Origin: Ottowia sp. SB7-C50
Lineage (GTDB): Bacteria > Pseudomonadota > Gammaproteobacteria > Burkholderiales > Burkholderiaceae_C
Reading direction: 5' to 3'
Assembly: GCF_033110285.1 (NCBI RefSeq)
Contig: NZ_CP136995.1
Location: 1,860,001-1,924,000, forward strand
Length of the DNA: 64,000 nt
Part shown: positions 1 to 9,530 of the stretch, in pieces
Position numbering within the stretch: position 1 is the first letter of the stretch
Layout: each line of letters starts with the position of its first letter
The notes under the pieces: model-generated
Told to the model about the DNA's origin: nothing
What the model saw: only the letters and a program-made list of their open reading frames with translations
Database searches by the model: none
Position numbers and translations under genes: made by a program

Positions 1-158
1 TGATCGGGCTGCATGAAGAAGCGGATAAGCGCGCCCGCGCGCTGCCAGCCGCGCACGATGAGCGAATGTTCGTCGGTCTCACCGCTCTGGCGCACGCCCT
101 TGAAATGGCCGGGCACCGGCTTTTCGGCGTGGCGGATGACCATGATCTTGCGGGCCAT
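1..158 (-). CDS. Histidine phosphatase family protein (partial, N-terminus only)
   Basis: The leftward reading frame starts at the ATG at 156-158 and runs off the left edge, leaving about 52 residues. It opens MARKIMVIRHAEKP, and the RHAEKP stretch at residues 9-14 matches the RHG/RHxE phosphohistidine motif of the histidine phosphatase (phosphoglycerate mutase-like) superfamily. In that family the first His is transiently phosphorylated. The substrate cannot be told from this fragment. It is divergent from the SDR gene at 285, with about 125 bp between them that must hold both promoters. Confidence 0.7.
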   Translation of the reverse strand, partial: MARKIMVIRHAEKPVPGHFKGVRQSGETDEHSLIVRGWQRAGALIRFFMQPD

Positions 159-284
159 GTGAATCCTTTCATGGGCGGCCGGGGTGTCGCCGGTGCAGCA
201 TCGCCGCCGTGTGCAGTGCGGTCGCCCGTCTTACACTGAATCGGTCCGGGCGCGTCTGGCGCCCGCGTGGAGGAGATCGACATC

Positions 285-1028
285 ATGCCAACGAATCCCG
301 CCGCCAAATCCAAGGTGGCGCTCGTGATCGGCGCCGGAGATTCGACCGGCGGCGCCATCGCCAAACGCTTTGCGCGCGAAGGCTATGTGGCTTGCGTCAC
401 GCGCCGTTCGGCCGACAAGTTGCAGCCGCTGGTCGATGAGATCACGGCCGCCGGCGGCCAGGCGCGCGGCTTTGCCAGCGACGCGCGCAAGGAGGAAGAC
501 GTGGTGGCGCTCATCGAGCAGATCGAGCGCGACATCGGCCCCATCGAGGTGCTGGTGTTCAACATTGGCGCTAACGTGCCGTGCAGCATCCTCGAAGAAA
601 CCGCGCGCAAGTACTTCAAGATCTGGGAGATGGCGTGCTTCAGCGGCTTTTTGAACGCGCGCGAAGTGGCCAAGCGTCAGGTGGCGCGCGGGCGCGGCAC
701 GATCCTGTTCACCGGCGCCACCGCCGGCACGCGCGGCGCGGCGGGCTTTGCGGCGTTTGCCGGCGCCAAGCACGCGCTGCGCGCGCTGGCGCAAAGCATG
801 GCACGCGAACTGGGGCCGCGCGGCATTCATGTGGCGCACGTGGTGGTCGATGGCGCCATCGACACCGAATTCATCCGCACGCAGTTCCCCGAGCGCTATG
901 CGCTGAAAGCGCAGGACGGCATCCTCAACCCCGACCACATTGCCGATAACTACTGGTACCTGCACCAGCAGCCGCGCGATGCGTGGACGTTTGAGCTGGA
1001 TCTGCGGCCGTACATGGAAAAGTGGTGA
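285..1028 (+). CDS. Atypical short-chain dehydrogenase/reductase lacking the catalytic Tyr
   Basis: The protein is 247 aa with a Rossmann fold. Its glycine-rich loop is GAGDSTGG (residues 16-23), and NIGAN stands where classical SDRs have NNAG. The usual YxxxK is FAGAK, so the catalytic Tyr is Phe158 while Lys162 is kept; the usual active-site Ser region reads FTGATAG. I recall an NCBI subgroup (SDR_c10) described as lacking the Tyr and having an incomplete glycine motif, and this protein fits it. A GTG at 267 could extend it, but ATG 285 follows a GGAGGAG ribosome site at 269-275 and is preferred. Substrate is unknown, and it may bind a dinucleotide without ordinary SDR catalysis. Confidence 0.85.
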   Translation: MPTNPAAKSKVALVIGAGDSTGGAIAKRFAREGYVACVTRRSADKLQPLVDEITAAGGQARGFASDARKEEDVVALIEQIERDIGPIEVLVFNIGANVPCSILEETARKYFKIWEMACFSGFLNAREVAKRQVARGRGTILFTGATAGTRGAAGFAAFAGAKHALRALAQSMARELGPRGIHVAHVVVDGAIDTEFIRTQFPERYALKAQDGILNPDHIADNYWYLHQQPRDAWTFELDLRPYMEKW

Positions 1029-1033
1029 AACAC

Positions 1034-1080
1034 TATTGTTTTGATAGCTGCTTGCGCTTGTCCGTCGGGCGGTAGCGGTT
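1034..1080 (+). repeat. Family A dispersed repeat (intergenic)
   Basis: A copy with the head TTTTGATAGCTGC followed by TTGCGCTTGTCC and a degenerate second arm. It fills the gap between the SDR gene and the DsbA-like gene and ends about 20 bp before the latter's ribosome binding site. Confidence 0.75.
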
Positions 1081-1112
1081 GATTGGATGCACAAGAGCGG
1101 TCAGGAGGCAAC

Positions 1113-1709
1113 ATGAACAAGCAAGTGGATTTCTTCTTTGACGTCGGCAGTCCCGCGTCGTACCTGGCGTGGACGCAGATCGGCGCCATGGCGCGCGAAG
1201 CCGGCGCCACGGTGGTCTACAAGCCCATGCTGCTGGGCGGCGTTTTCCAGGCCACGGGCAATGCATCGCCCGCCACCGTGCCTGCCAAGGGCGCGTACAC
1301 CTTCACCGACTTTGACCGCTTTGCCAAGCGCTACGGCGTGCCCATCCAGCGCAACCCGCATTTCCCCATCAACACGTTGACGCTGATGCGCGTCATCACC
1401 GGCATGCAGATGCGGCACGCGGAGCGCTTTGAAGCCTTCACGCAGGCCGTGTTCGAAGCGATCTGGGTCAAGGCGCTCAACCTCAACGATCCGGCGGTCG
1501 CGGCTGGCGCCCTGCAGGCGGCCGGCTTCCATGCCGCCGAGGTGCTGGCGCTGGCGGCCGACCCGGACGTCAAGGCGCGCCTGAAAACCGTCACCGACGA
1601 AGCCATCGCCCGCGGCGTGTTCGGCGCGCCGACGATGTTCGTGGGCGAGCAGATGTTCTGGGGACAGGACCGGCTGGATTGGGTCAGGGAGGCGCTGCTC
1701 AGCGTTTGA
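1113..1709 (+). CDS. DsbA-family 2-hydroxychromene-2-carboxylate isomerase-like protein
   Basis: This 198-aa protein has the thioredoxin-fold DsbA layout with no CxxC. The N-terminus reads FFFDVGSPASYLAW (residues 7-20), and the Ser in GSP is the position that binds glutathione or substrate in HCCA isomerases and kappa-class GSTs. A cis-Pro loop, GVFGAPTMFVG, lies near residue 170. Family members isomerise 2-hydroxychromene-2-carboxylate in naphthalene breakdown, but many are used in other glutathione-dependent steps, and no aromatic pathway genes are nearby. ATG 1113 was chosen because AGGAGG lies at 1103-1108. It follows the SDR gene in the same direction, with repeat A between them. Confidence 0.88.
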   Translation: MNKQVDFFFDVGSPASYLAWTQIGAMAREAGATVVYKPMLLGGVFQATGNASPATVPAKGAYTFTDFDRFAKRYGVPIQRNPHFPINTLTLMRVITGMQMRHAERFEAFTQAVFEAIWVKALNLNDPAVAAGALQAAGFHAAEVLALAADPDVKARLKTVTDEAIARGVFGAPTMFVGEQMFWGQDRLDWVREALLSV

Positions 1710-1811
1710 ACCGGGCGTTGCAGGCGCCGAGCACACGCAGCTCAATGACCGTCGTGTGGCAATGACAACGGGCCTAAAGCGGTAGCAGCACCTCGTCGCC
1801 AAAATCCAGTG

Positions 1812-2441
1812 TCAGTTGCACCGGCACGCGACATAGCTTGAAATTCCGCCAAGGTCGCGGCACGATTGATCACGCAGCACACACGCGAGGCTGCGCTGCC
1901 GGCCAGCGAGGGTGACCGCTCGATTGACGCAACGGTATGCCCAAGACCGCGAAATCAACAGGTGCCGGGCCACGGCGAGCATGTCCTGGTTGAAGTGTTG
2001 AATCAGTCGAAGCCAGGCCGCCGCCGGGCTGATGGCGGCATCTGCCCCGGCCTGCTGTTCATTTTGAGCTTCAGCAGCAAGCAAGTGCGTCAACGGGTCG
2101 AAGCCATCATCGCTCACGAGCCGAGCAGCGATGGGGTTCCAACCGTCAACATCGTCGTGTCCGGACGGTGCGTGGTCAAGTCGGACACCGTTGCGTACTT
2201 TCTTATCCTGAAAATCGACCAGCCGCTTGTAGAGCCGCCGCAAGAGCCCATCGATGAAGTTCGGGGCGTCCAAGTCAACGCGTTCGGCACTTCTGCCGGC
2301 CAACTCCACCACGATTAAACGGGCTTCTCCGGCGACGTCATGCGGAGAAAATTCGCCCCTTGTGGCGCGTGAGATGCGAGAAAAATCGCGGCTGTGCTGC
2401 GCAAGAAATTGCTCCAGCAGCGTCCAGTCGATTGAGGTCAT
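1812..2441 (-). CDS. Hypothetical protein with possible sigma-region-4-like helix-turn-helix
   Basis: I do not recognise this 209-aa family. Its ATG overlaps the stop of the upstream DUF72 gene by ATGA (2438-2441), which argues for translational coupling and a real gene. Residues about 150-180 (DMLAVARHLLISRSWAYRCV) look like a helix-turn-helix similar to sigma region 4, and the N-terminal half is charged and helical (LLRRLYKRLVDFQDKKVRN). The last 20 residues are Cys- and Arg-rich and read oddly, so the true C-terminus could lie in another frame. Base composition is visibly less GC-rich than the neighbours. A DNA-binding or sigma-like role is only an inference. Confidence 0.55.
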   Translation of the reverse strand: MTSIDWTLLEQFLAQHSRDFSRISRATRGEFSPHDVAGEARLIVVELAGRSAERVDLDAPNFIDGLLRRLYKRLVDFQDKKVRNGVRLDHAPSGHDDVDGWNPIAARLVSDDGFDPLTHLLAAEAQNEQQAGADAAISPAAAWLRLIQHFNQDMLAVARHLLISRSWAYRCVNRAVTLAGRQRSLACVLRDQSCRDLGGISSYVACRCN

Positions 2442-3604
2442 TGCCTGTCGTTCCTCGTCATTTGCTCCACTACGGCATCCCCCAGCGCCCGCACCGACAG
2501 CGGCGCCGAACCCTCCGCCTTGTTGTTGACCGTGATGTACGCCCGCTGCCCCGCGCCCGTGGTGGCGGCAATCACCCGGGCCAGCGTGTGGCGGGTGTCG
2601 AGGTCGGGGTCAACCAGCGCGTTGAATGGCTCGTACTGTGCCTTGGCGGCTTCGTAGCCATACGCGCCGTGGCGGCGGTGCAGGTTCCAGCGGCAGACCA
2701 GCGGGCCGGGCCACAGGGCGCGCAGCAGGGGCAGCTGGTCTTCGATGGGTGGCATCTTGGCGTGCAGGCCCAGGCAGTAGGTGACGGGGTTGCCGCTGGC
2801 CTGGCGCGCTGCGCGCACGGTGCGGGCCAGGTGCGGGGCGTGCGCAGGCGCCAGAAAGGCGGCGTCGCGCACTTCCATCGCGATCACGCCGTCGGGCGCG
2901 GTGGGTGCCAGGCGGGGCAGGGCGGACAGCAGGGCGCCGATGCGGTCGTTGAGCGCGGGCACATCGGCCAGCAGGGCACGGGGCAGGGGGCTGATCTGGA
3001 ACACCAGCGCGCCGACCCGGTCGCCCAGGCCTTCGAGCGCGGGCGCAATGAATTCCTGCACCGCCAGGTCGGGGTTCAGGAAGGCGGGGTTGGGCGCCAT
3101 GCCGCGCCCGTCTTCGGCGCGCACCAGCGCATCGCACACCAGCGCCGGCGCCTTGACGACGAAGCGGAAGTCCGGCGGCACCTGCGCCGCGTAGCGCGCG
3201 TACTGGCTGGCCGACAGCGGCCGGTAGAAGGCGCGGTCCAGGCTGACGGTGCCCAGCAGCGGGTGTTGGGCATAGGCGGCCAGGCCTTCCTTGGACAGCT
3301 TCGCCTCCGCATAGTCGCCGCCCCACACCAGGCCTGCCCAGCCAGGGAAATTCCATGACGATGTCCCCAGGTACAGCCCGGCGGGCAGGGCGCGGGCGAG
3401 CGTGCGCGTGGCGTCGTCCGCGTCGGCAGGTTGCACGTCGGCGGGGGCACGGCGCGTGCGGCGCGGTGGGGTGGGCAAGGCCTCGTCGCCATCCGGCACC
3501 CGCCATGCGTCTGTGAGGGGTGCAGCATCGTCCGCCCCCGGCAAGTCAGCCGCCGGCTCGTCGAACAAGCCGGTTTGCTCAGGCGGGGGCGGCGCGGCGG
3601 GCAT
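2438..3604 (-). CDS. DUF72 domain-containing protein (YecE-like)
   Basis: A 388-aa protein. The first 70 or so residues are Pro/Ala/Asp-rich and low complexity. The DUF72 domain then begins at LYLGTSSWNFPGW, followed by a TIM-barrel-like series with FRFVVKAPA, VFQISPLP and VIAMEVRDA, and ends near YITVNNKAEG. The family (E. coli YecE) has no settled activity and resembles TIM-barrel enzymes. The start MPAAPPPPEQ at 3602-3604 is preferred; an upstream ATG at 3667 would add 21 unrelated residues. The stop overlaps the start of the hypothetical gene at 2441, so the two are probably one transcript. Confidence 0.88.
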   Translation of the reverse strand: MPAAPPPPEQTGLFDEPAADLPGADDAAPLTDAWRVPDGDEALPTPPRRTRRAPADVQPADADDATRTLARALPAGLYLGTSSWNFPGWAGLVWGGDYAEAKLSKEGLAAYAQHPLLGTVSLDRAFYRPLSASQYARYAAQVPPDFRFVVKAPALVCDALVRAEDGRGMAPNPAFLNPDLAVQEFIAPALEGLGDRVGALVFQISPLPRALLADVPALNDRIGALLSALPRLAPTAPDGVIAMEVRDAAFLAPAHAPHLARTVRAARQASGNPVTYCLGLHAKMPPIEDQLPLLRALWPGPLVCRWNLHRRHGAYGYEAAKAQYEPFNALVDPDLDTRHTLARVIAATTGAGQRAYITVNNKAEGSAPLSVRALGDAVVEQMTRNDRQ

Positions 3605-3744
3605 GAGATCAGAACAAAAAAAGGCGCTGGCCGTTGACCTGTCTGCGCAGCCAGCTATCTGAAGCATAGCACCCCGCGCGCGTGGGCGGCGCGGCGGCGA
3701 ATGCGCCAGAATCGCGTCACGGCTTGGCGCCGTTGCCCACCCCC

Positions 3745-4425
3745 ATGTACCTGCCCCTGCATTTCAACCAGCGCGACCCTGCCGTGGCGGCGCGCCTGAT
3801 GCGCGAACACCCGTTCGCCAGCCTGATCACCACGGACGACGACGGCCTGCCCTTTGTGACGCACCTGCCGCTGCATCTTTGGGAGCGCGGTGGCGAGGCG
3901 GGACAAGCGCCAGCGGGCGAATCGGCATCGGCATTCACGCTGCTGGGCCACGTCGCGCGGCCCAATCCGCAGTGGCGCCACCTGGCCGAGCGCCCGCGCG
4001 CCGTGGTCACCTTCATGGGGCCACACGCTTACATGTCGCCCTGCGTGTATCCCGATCTGGCGCGCGTGCCGACGTGGAACTACATCGCCGTTCATTGCAC
4101 CGTGACCGCCCGCCTGCTGCCGCACGACGACGCCGAGGCAAAGGACCGGCTGCTGAAATGTCTGATTGGCGACCACGAACCCGCCTACGCCGAACAATGG
4201 CGGGCGATGGACGCCGAACTGGCGCACAAGCTGCTGCAGGGCATCGTCGGTTTCGAGCTGACGGTGACCGACTGGCAATGCAAGGCCAAGCTCAATCAGC
4301 ACCGGCCCGAGGCGCGCGTGGCGCTGCACGCGGCCTATGCCAGCGGCACGCCGCACGAGCGTGCGCTGGCGGAGTGGATCGAGCGGCTGGGTTTTGCGGC
4401 GCCCGCACCAGCCTCCGGCTCTTGA
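3745..4425 (+). CDS. FMN-binding negative transcriptional regulator (PaiB family)
   Basis: A 226-aa protein beginning MYLPLHFNQRD. It shows the PaiB-type flavin-binding split-barrel features HPFASLITTDDDGLPFVTHL, FMGPHAYMSP and VPTWNYIAVH in order, then QHRPEARVA near the C-terminus. Bacillus PaiB represses sporulation and protease genes; elsewhere members are FMN-binding proteins of unclear role. ATG 3745 gives the standard family N-terminus, while an earlier in-frame ATG at 3682 would add 21 atypical residues. It is divergent from the DUF72 gene, with about 140 bp between. Confidence 0.9.
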   Translation: MYLPLHFNQRDPAVAARLMREHPFASLITTDDDGLPFVTHLPLHLWERGGEAGQAPAGESASAFTLLGHVARPNPQWRHLAERPRAVVTFMGPHAYMSPCVYPDLARVPTWNYIAVHCTVTARLLPHDDAEAKDRLLKCLIGDHEPAYAEQWRAMDAELAHKLLQGIVGFELTVTDWQCKAKLNQHRPEARVALHAAYASGTPHERALAEWIERLGFAAPAPASGS

Positions 4426-4449
4426 TGCCATGACGGCGGCACCCTGACC

Positions 4450-4695
4450 ATGCGCCTGCTCGGACTTGTCGGCCTGCTTGCCGCCCTCGTCATCGTCGGC
4501 CTGCTGGCCAAGACATCGCTGCGTGGCACGCGCCCCGTGCTGCCGTCCGCCGCGGTCGTGGTGCCCGGCACCCCGCCGGCCGTGCCCGCCTCCAGCGTGC
4601 GCGCACAGGCGCAGCAGATGCAGCAACAGGTCCAGCAAGCGCTGGACGCCGCCATGCAGCAGTCCGCCCGCAGCGTGCCGGACGATGCGCGCTGA
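4450..4695 (+). CDS. Small membrane-anchored protein with Gln-rich tail, unknown function
   Basis: 81 aa. Residues 1-20 (MRLLGLVGLLAALVIVGLLA) form one hydrophobic segment, either a signal anchor or an uncleaved signal peptide. A Pro/Val-rich linker follows, then a Gln-rich helix (AQAQQMQQQVQQALDAAMQQ) that could form a coiled coil. The gene lies 24 bp after the PaiB-like gene and 45 bp before tadA, all on the same strand. No function is recognised; a small periplasm-facing membrane protein is the most that can be said. Confidence 0.6.
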   Translation: MRLLGLVGLLAALVIVGLLAKTSLRGTRPVLPSAAVVVPGTPPAVPASSVRAQAQQMQQQVQQALDAAMQQSARSVPDDAR

Positions 4696-4740
4696 AGGCG
4701 AAAGCGGCAAAACGGGCCATCTTGAGAATGCACATCCACC

Positions 4741-6124
<1,384 letters not shown>

Positions 6125-6144
6125 AGGGGCGTGCGACGCGGTTG

Positions 6145-6194
6145 AATATAATTTTGATAGCTGCCTGCCCAGTCACAGAGCGGGCAGGGGCATC
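6145..6194 (+). repeat. Family A dispersed repeat (intergenic)
   Basis: The head is ATTTTGATAGCTGC and the stem is CCTGCCC (6164-6170) pairing with GGGCAGG (6182-6188). The stem sequence differs from the usual AGCGCTTG, yet pairing is kept. It lies just before ldcA. Confidence 0.75.
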
Positions 6195-6217
6195 ATTTTG
6201 TTGAAATTGGGTTGACC

Positions 6218-7204
6218 ATGGCACATGTGTACGTCTATTCCCCCTCGGGCGCGGTGCGCGACCGCGCCGCCTTCCAGCGCGGGGTCCAGCGGCTGAAGGC
6301 GCTGGGGCACGATGTCGAGGTCGATCCGGTCGCGCTGACCAGCTGGCAGCGCTTTGCGGGCGACGACGCCACGCGTCTGGCCGCCATCGGCCGCGCGGCG
6401 GCCAGCGGCGCCGATGTGGCGCTGATCTCGCGCGGCGGCTACGGCTTGACGCGCTTGCTGCCCGACATCCCGTACCGTCAGATCGCCCGCGCCATCGACA
6501 AGGGCACGCGATTTGTCGGCTTCAGCGACTTCACCGTGCTGCAACTGGCGCTGCTGCAACAGGGCGGCGGCGTCACCTGGGCCGGCCCGGCGCTGTGCGA
6601 AGGCTTTGGCGCGGCCGATGCCGGCGACGCCGCCGAGGGGCATGGCGGTGCAGGGCAGGGCGACGGCCCCGACGAGATCATGCTGGCCTGCTTCGACGAC
6701 ATGGTGACCGGCGCGGGCGAAGGCACCGGCTGGCGTCTGCCCGCACGCGACCTGGCCGCGTTGGATCCGAAAGGCGGACTGCTGGCCCGCAACGCCCCGC
6801 TGTGGGGCGGCAACCTGGCCATGGTGCTGTCGCTGCTGGGCACACCGTGGTGGCCGCAGATCAAGGGCGGTGTGCTGTTTCTGGAGGACGTGAGCGAGCA
6901 CCCGTACCGCGTCGAACGCATGCTGACCCAGTTGCTGCACGCCGGCGTGCTGGCGCGGCAGAAGGCCATTGTGCTGGGTCAGTTCACCGACTATCAGCTG
7001 AGCCCGCACGACCGCGGCTATTCGATGGCCAAGGTCGTCGATGGGCTGCGCGCACGGCTCAAGGTGCCGGTGCTGACGGGGCTGCCGTTTGGGCATGTGC
7101 CCACCAAGGTGCTGCTGCCCGTGGGCTTGAAGGTGGATCTGCTGGTCGAAAACCGGGATGCCCTGGTGCTGTGGGGGGCACCGTCACTGATCGACGGGTT
7201 TTGA
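6218..7204 (+). CDS. ldcA: LD-carboxypeptidase (peptidase S66)
   Basis: A 328-aa cytoplasmic enzyme of family S66, which removes the terminal D-Ala from tetrapeptides during murein recycling. The Ser-Glu-His triad is visible: GFSDFT near residue 103, FLEDVSEHPYRVERML for Glu, and LPFGHV for His near residue 290. It opens with AHVYVYSPSG, and length is normal for the family. The start is ATG 6218; a TTG at 6212 is also in frame. It is preceded by a family A repeat and converges on the small gene at 7228-7560 with 23 bp between stops. Confidence 0.92.
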   Translation: MAHVYVYSPSGAVRDRAAFQRGVQRLKALGHDVEVDPVALTSWQRFAGDDATRLAAIGRAAASGADVALISRGGYGLTRLLPDIPYRQIARAIDKGTRFVGFSDFTVLQLALLQQGGGVTWAGPALCEGFGAADAGDAAEGHGGAGQGDGPDEIMLACFDDMVTGAGEGTGWRLPARDLAALDPKGGLLARNAPLWGGNLAMVLSLLGTPWWPQIKGGVLFLEDVSEHPYRVERMLTQLLHAGVLARQKAIVLGQFTDYQLSPHDRGYSMAKVVDGLRARLKVPVLTGLPFGHVPTKVLLPVGLKVDLLVENRDALVLWGAPSLIDGF

Positions 7205-7227
7205 CCGGCGCGGCGCCGGGCAGGCGG

Positions 7228-7560
7228 TCAGAGCCGCAGCGAGGTCGACCGGCTGGCCATGCCCTTGGGCAGCATGCCGTCAAACAGCTCGGACAGCGCG
7301 GCCATGCGCTTGCGGGCCTTCTTTTCGCCGTGCAGGCCCGCCAGGGCGGCCATCAGATCGGCGCGGGCGTACCACAGGTCCAGCGCGTCGGCGCCCATGC
7401 GGATGCGCCGCGCCACGTGCGGATACTGACTGGCGCCGATGTCGCCCAGCAGGTCGAGCATGGCGAAGCGAATGTCTTCGACACGGGCGTGTTCCGACTT
7501 GTGACCTGACAGGCGTGCGTACCAGGCGCCCAGCCCATCCAGCTTGAACCATCGCGTCAT
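7228..7560 (-). CDS. Hypothetical protein, 110 aa
   Basis: A soluble, helical 110-aa protein with no recognised domain. It begins MTRWFKLDGLGAWYARLSGH, and the middle is rich in Arg, Leu and Ala (RFAMLDLLGDIG, ALDLWYARADLMAALAGLHG). Codon use matches the neighbours and the frame is open over its full length. It converges on ldcA. A weak promoter-like pair lies about 290 bp upstream at 7847-7875. It is probably real, but its function is unknown. Confidence 0.6.
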   Translation of the reverse strand: MTRWFKLDGLGAWYARLSGHKSEHARVEDIRFAMLDLLGDIGASQYPHVARRIRMGADALDLWYARADLMAALAGLHGEKKARKRMAALSELFDGMLPKGMASRSTSLRL

Positions 7561-7968
7561 CGGCTATCCACAACTTGCTTACGGACGATTACGAATGGTT
7601 TCGATGTTAGTCGGCCCACCGACCATTGGCCAGCCAGCGAGAGACAACAAGGCTTCATTCCGTGAAAAAACAACGACGTACGCAGCATTTCGAATGCAGT
7701 GTGACGGCGTCGGACTGTGGCGCGTCATGGGGTGACGACGGTGTTGAGGTGCGAAAAGTGGTCTTTTGCCTTAAGACGGCGAAACAGAGGGCGATGGCCC
7801 GAAGGGCGAGCGCCGGCACATCCATCGGCTCAACTCTGTCTGTGTATTAACATAAGACACATTGTATGAAGTCAAGCAACCGCCAAGTCAAAAGCCTTCA
7901 ACCACCCATACCACCGCAAATGCATCAACAGACGCCAGCCGCCAATGGCCTCCGGCCCCCAACCCCCA
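7561..7968. other. Gene-free stretch of lower GC
   Basis: About 400 bp between two leftward genes. The composition is clearly less GC-rich than its surroundings. Short open frames on the plus strand (such as 7626-7850) have no ribosome site and no family-like features, so I do not call them. It may be a leader region or a decayed gene. Confidence 0.5.
7847..7875 (-). promoter_or_regulatory. Possible sigma-70 promoter
   Basis: Reading leftward, TTGACT (7875-7870) and TGTTAA (7852-7847) are 17 bp apart in the AT-rich part of the gap. It would serve the 110-aa gene at 7228-7560 with a leader of about 280 nt. The -10 match is only fair. Confidence 0.25.
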
Positions 7969-8640
7969 TCACCACTGCCCACGTGGCGCCTGACCGGGCT
8001 GGGGGCGCATGCGCAGGCCGGCTTCGATCAGTTCGACGGAATCCGGTCGTTCGGCACGTCGGGCAAAGTCCAGCGCGGTCATGCCTTGCTGGTTGCGCAT
8101 GTTCAGGTCGGCGCCGGCTTCGATCAGCAGCTTGACGGCCTGCGGCGTGCCGTACGACGCGGCCATCATCAGCGGCGTGGTGCCGTTGGGCGATTCGGCG
8201 TCGATGAAGGCATGTTCGTCCAGCAACAGGCGCATCACGTCCAGCTGGCCACCGGTGGCCGCGTAATGCAGCGGCGTCCAGCCCGGCTTGTTGACGTCGG
8301 CGTCCTTGGCGATCAGTTGCCGGGCGATATCCAGTTGGCCTTTGAGCGCCGCCATCATCAGCGGGCTCTCGTCCGACGCGTTGCGGGTCTCAGCCTTGAA
8401 ACGCGGTGACTCCATCAGTTGCCGGGCGACCTTCAGCGAACCTTCCTGAAGCGCCATGTACATGCCCGGCACGCCTTTTTCGTTCTTGCTGTTGGGGTCG
8501 ACGCCGCTCGCCAGCAGGTTGCGCATGGCGATGTCGTTGTCCTGCTTGATGGCGCGAAAGAACGGCCCCGTGTCCTGGGCCCAGGCCAGCGGCAGCGTGG
8601 CGGCAAAGATCAGGGCGGCGGAAAGCTGGCGTAGTCTCAT
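7969..8640 (-). CDS. Secreted ankyrin-repeat protein
   Basis: 223 aa. Residues 1-21 are a Sec signal peptide (MRLRQLSAALIFAATLPLAW, cleavage after AWA), so the protein should be periplasmic. About five ankyrin repeats follow, with clear cores at GWTPLHYAATGGQLDVMRLL and GTTPLMMAASYGTPQAVKLL and a last one at QQGMTALDFARRAERPDSVE. Ankyrin repeats bind proteins, but no catalytic part is seen. Its ATG overlaps the stop of tatD (ATGA, 8637-8640), so it is translated with the tatD-pilZ-holB-tmk cluster, as in related genomes where an ankyrin gene ends this operon. The partner is unknown. Confidence 0.88.
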   Translation of the reverse strand: MRLRQLSAALIFAATLPLAWAQDTGPFFRAIKQDNDIAMRNLLASGVDPNSKNEKGVPGMYMALQEGSLKVARQLMESPRFKAETRNASDESPLMMAALKGQLDIARQLIAKDADVNKPGWTPLHYAATGGQLDVMRLLLDEHAFIDAESPNGTTPLMMAASYGTPQAVKLLIEAGADLNMRNQQGMTALDFARRAERPDSVELIEAGLRMRPQPGQAPRGQW

Positions 8641-9443
8641 GACGAAACCCTCGAAAACAAACGGGTGAAATTGGCGCTGGTGATCTCGCCGATGCGCTCT
8701 GTGGTGGTGCCGCGCAATTCGGCCAGGCGCGCTGCCACGTGGGGCACGTAGGCCGGCGTGTTGGTCTTGCCGCGGTACGGCACGGGCGCCAGGTAGGGCG
8801 AATCGGTTTCGATCAGCAGCCGGTCATCGGGCACCAGCGCACCGACTTCGTGCAGTTCGCGCGCGTTCTTGAAGGTGACGATGCCGGACAGCGAAATGTA
8901 AAACCCCAGGTCCAGCGCGGCGCGTGCCACTTCGCGCGTTTCGGTGAAGCAGTGAAACACGCCGCCCGCACTGCCAGCGCCGCCGTCCTCGCCCTCCTCC
9001 TCCAGGATGGCCAGCGTATCCTGGGACGCCGCGCGGGTGTGGATGACCAGCGGCACCGCCGCCTGCCGCGCGGCGCGGATGTGCACCCGGAAGCGGTCGC
9101 GTTGCCACGCCATGTCGGCGATGTCGCGGCCGCCCTTGCGTTCTTCCATCTGGTAATAGTCCAGCCCGGTTTCGCCCACGGCCACCACCTTGGGCAGGCG
9201 CAGCGCGGCCAGCAGTTCGTCGACGTCGGGCTCGTGCACGTTTTCGCTGTCGGGGTGCACGCCGGCCGTGGCCCAGAAGTTGTCATATTGGGCGGCCAGG
9301 GCCTGCACGCGCGGAAATTCTTCCATCGTGGTGCTGATGCACAGCGCGCGCGTGACCCGCGCGGCAGCCATCTCGGCCCGCACGCGGGCCATGTCGCCCG
9401 CGAGTTCGGGAAAAGTCAGGTGGCAGTGGGAATCGGTGAACAT
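8637..9443 (-). CDS. TatD family metal-dependent hydrolase
   Basis: A 268-aa TIM-barrel nuclease/hydrolase of the TatD family (3'-5' DNase activity in E. coli TatD). Metal ligands appear in order: HCH in FTDSHCHL (His6 and His8), Glu in VGETGLDYY, His in VIHTR, His in GGVFHCFTE, and Asp in LIETDSPYL. Start MFTDSHCH at 9443 is chosen; an upstream ATG at 9482 would add 13 residues before the first barrel strand. It lies between pilZ and the ankyrin gene on the same strand, which is the conserved holB-pilZ-tatD arrangement. Confidence 0.92.
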   Translation of the reverse strand: MFTDSHCHLTFPELAGDMARVRAEMAAARVTRALCISTTMEEFPRVQALAAQYDNFWATAGVHPDSENVHEPDVDELLAALRLPKVVAVGETGLDYYQMEERKGGRDIADMAWQRDRFRVHIRAARQAAVPLVIHTRAASQDTLAILEEEGEDGGAGSAGGVFHCFTETREVARAALDLGFYISLSGIVTFKNARELHEVGALVPDDRLLIETDSPYLAPVPYRGKTNTPAYVPHVAARLAELRGTTTERIGEITSANFTRLFSRVSS

Positions 9444-9530
9444 GCCAGGGCCGGCAGAAAAAGAGGGGCACGGCACAGACAACCGGCATCTCTGCCGATG
9501 CTAGCAGAGCGGGTGCCCGCCCGCTGGCGC

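Noticed and set aside
7544..7850. Small plus-strand open frames in the 7.6 kb gap
   Set aside because: No ribosome site, no family features, and overlapping frames are equally open.
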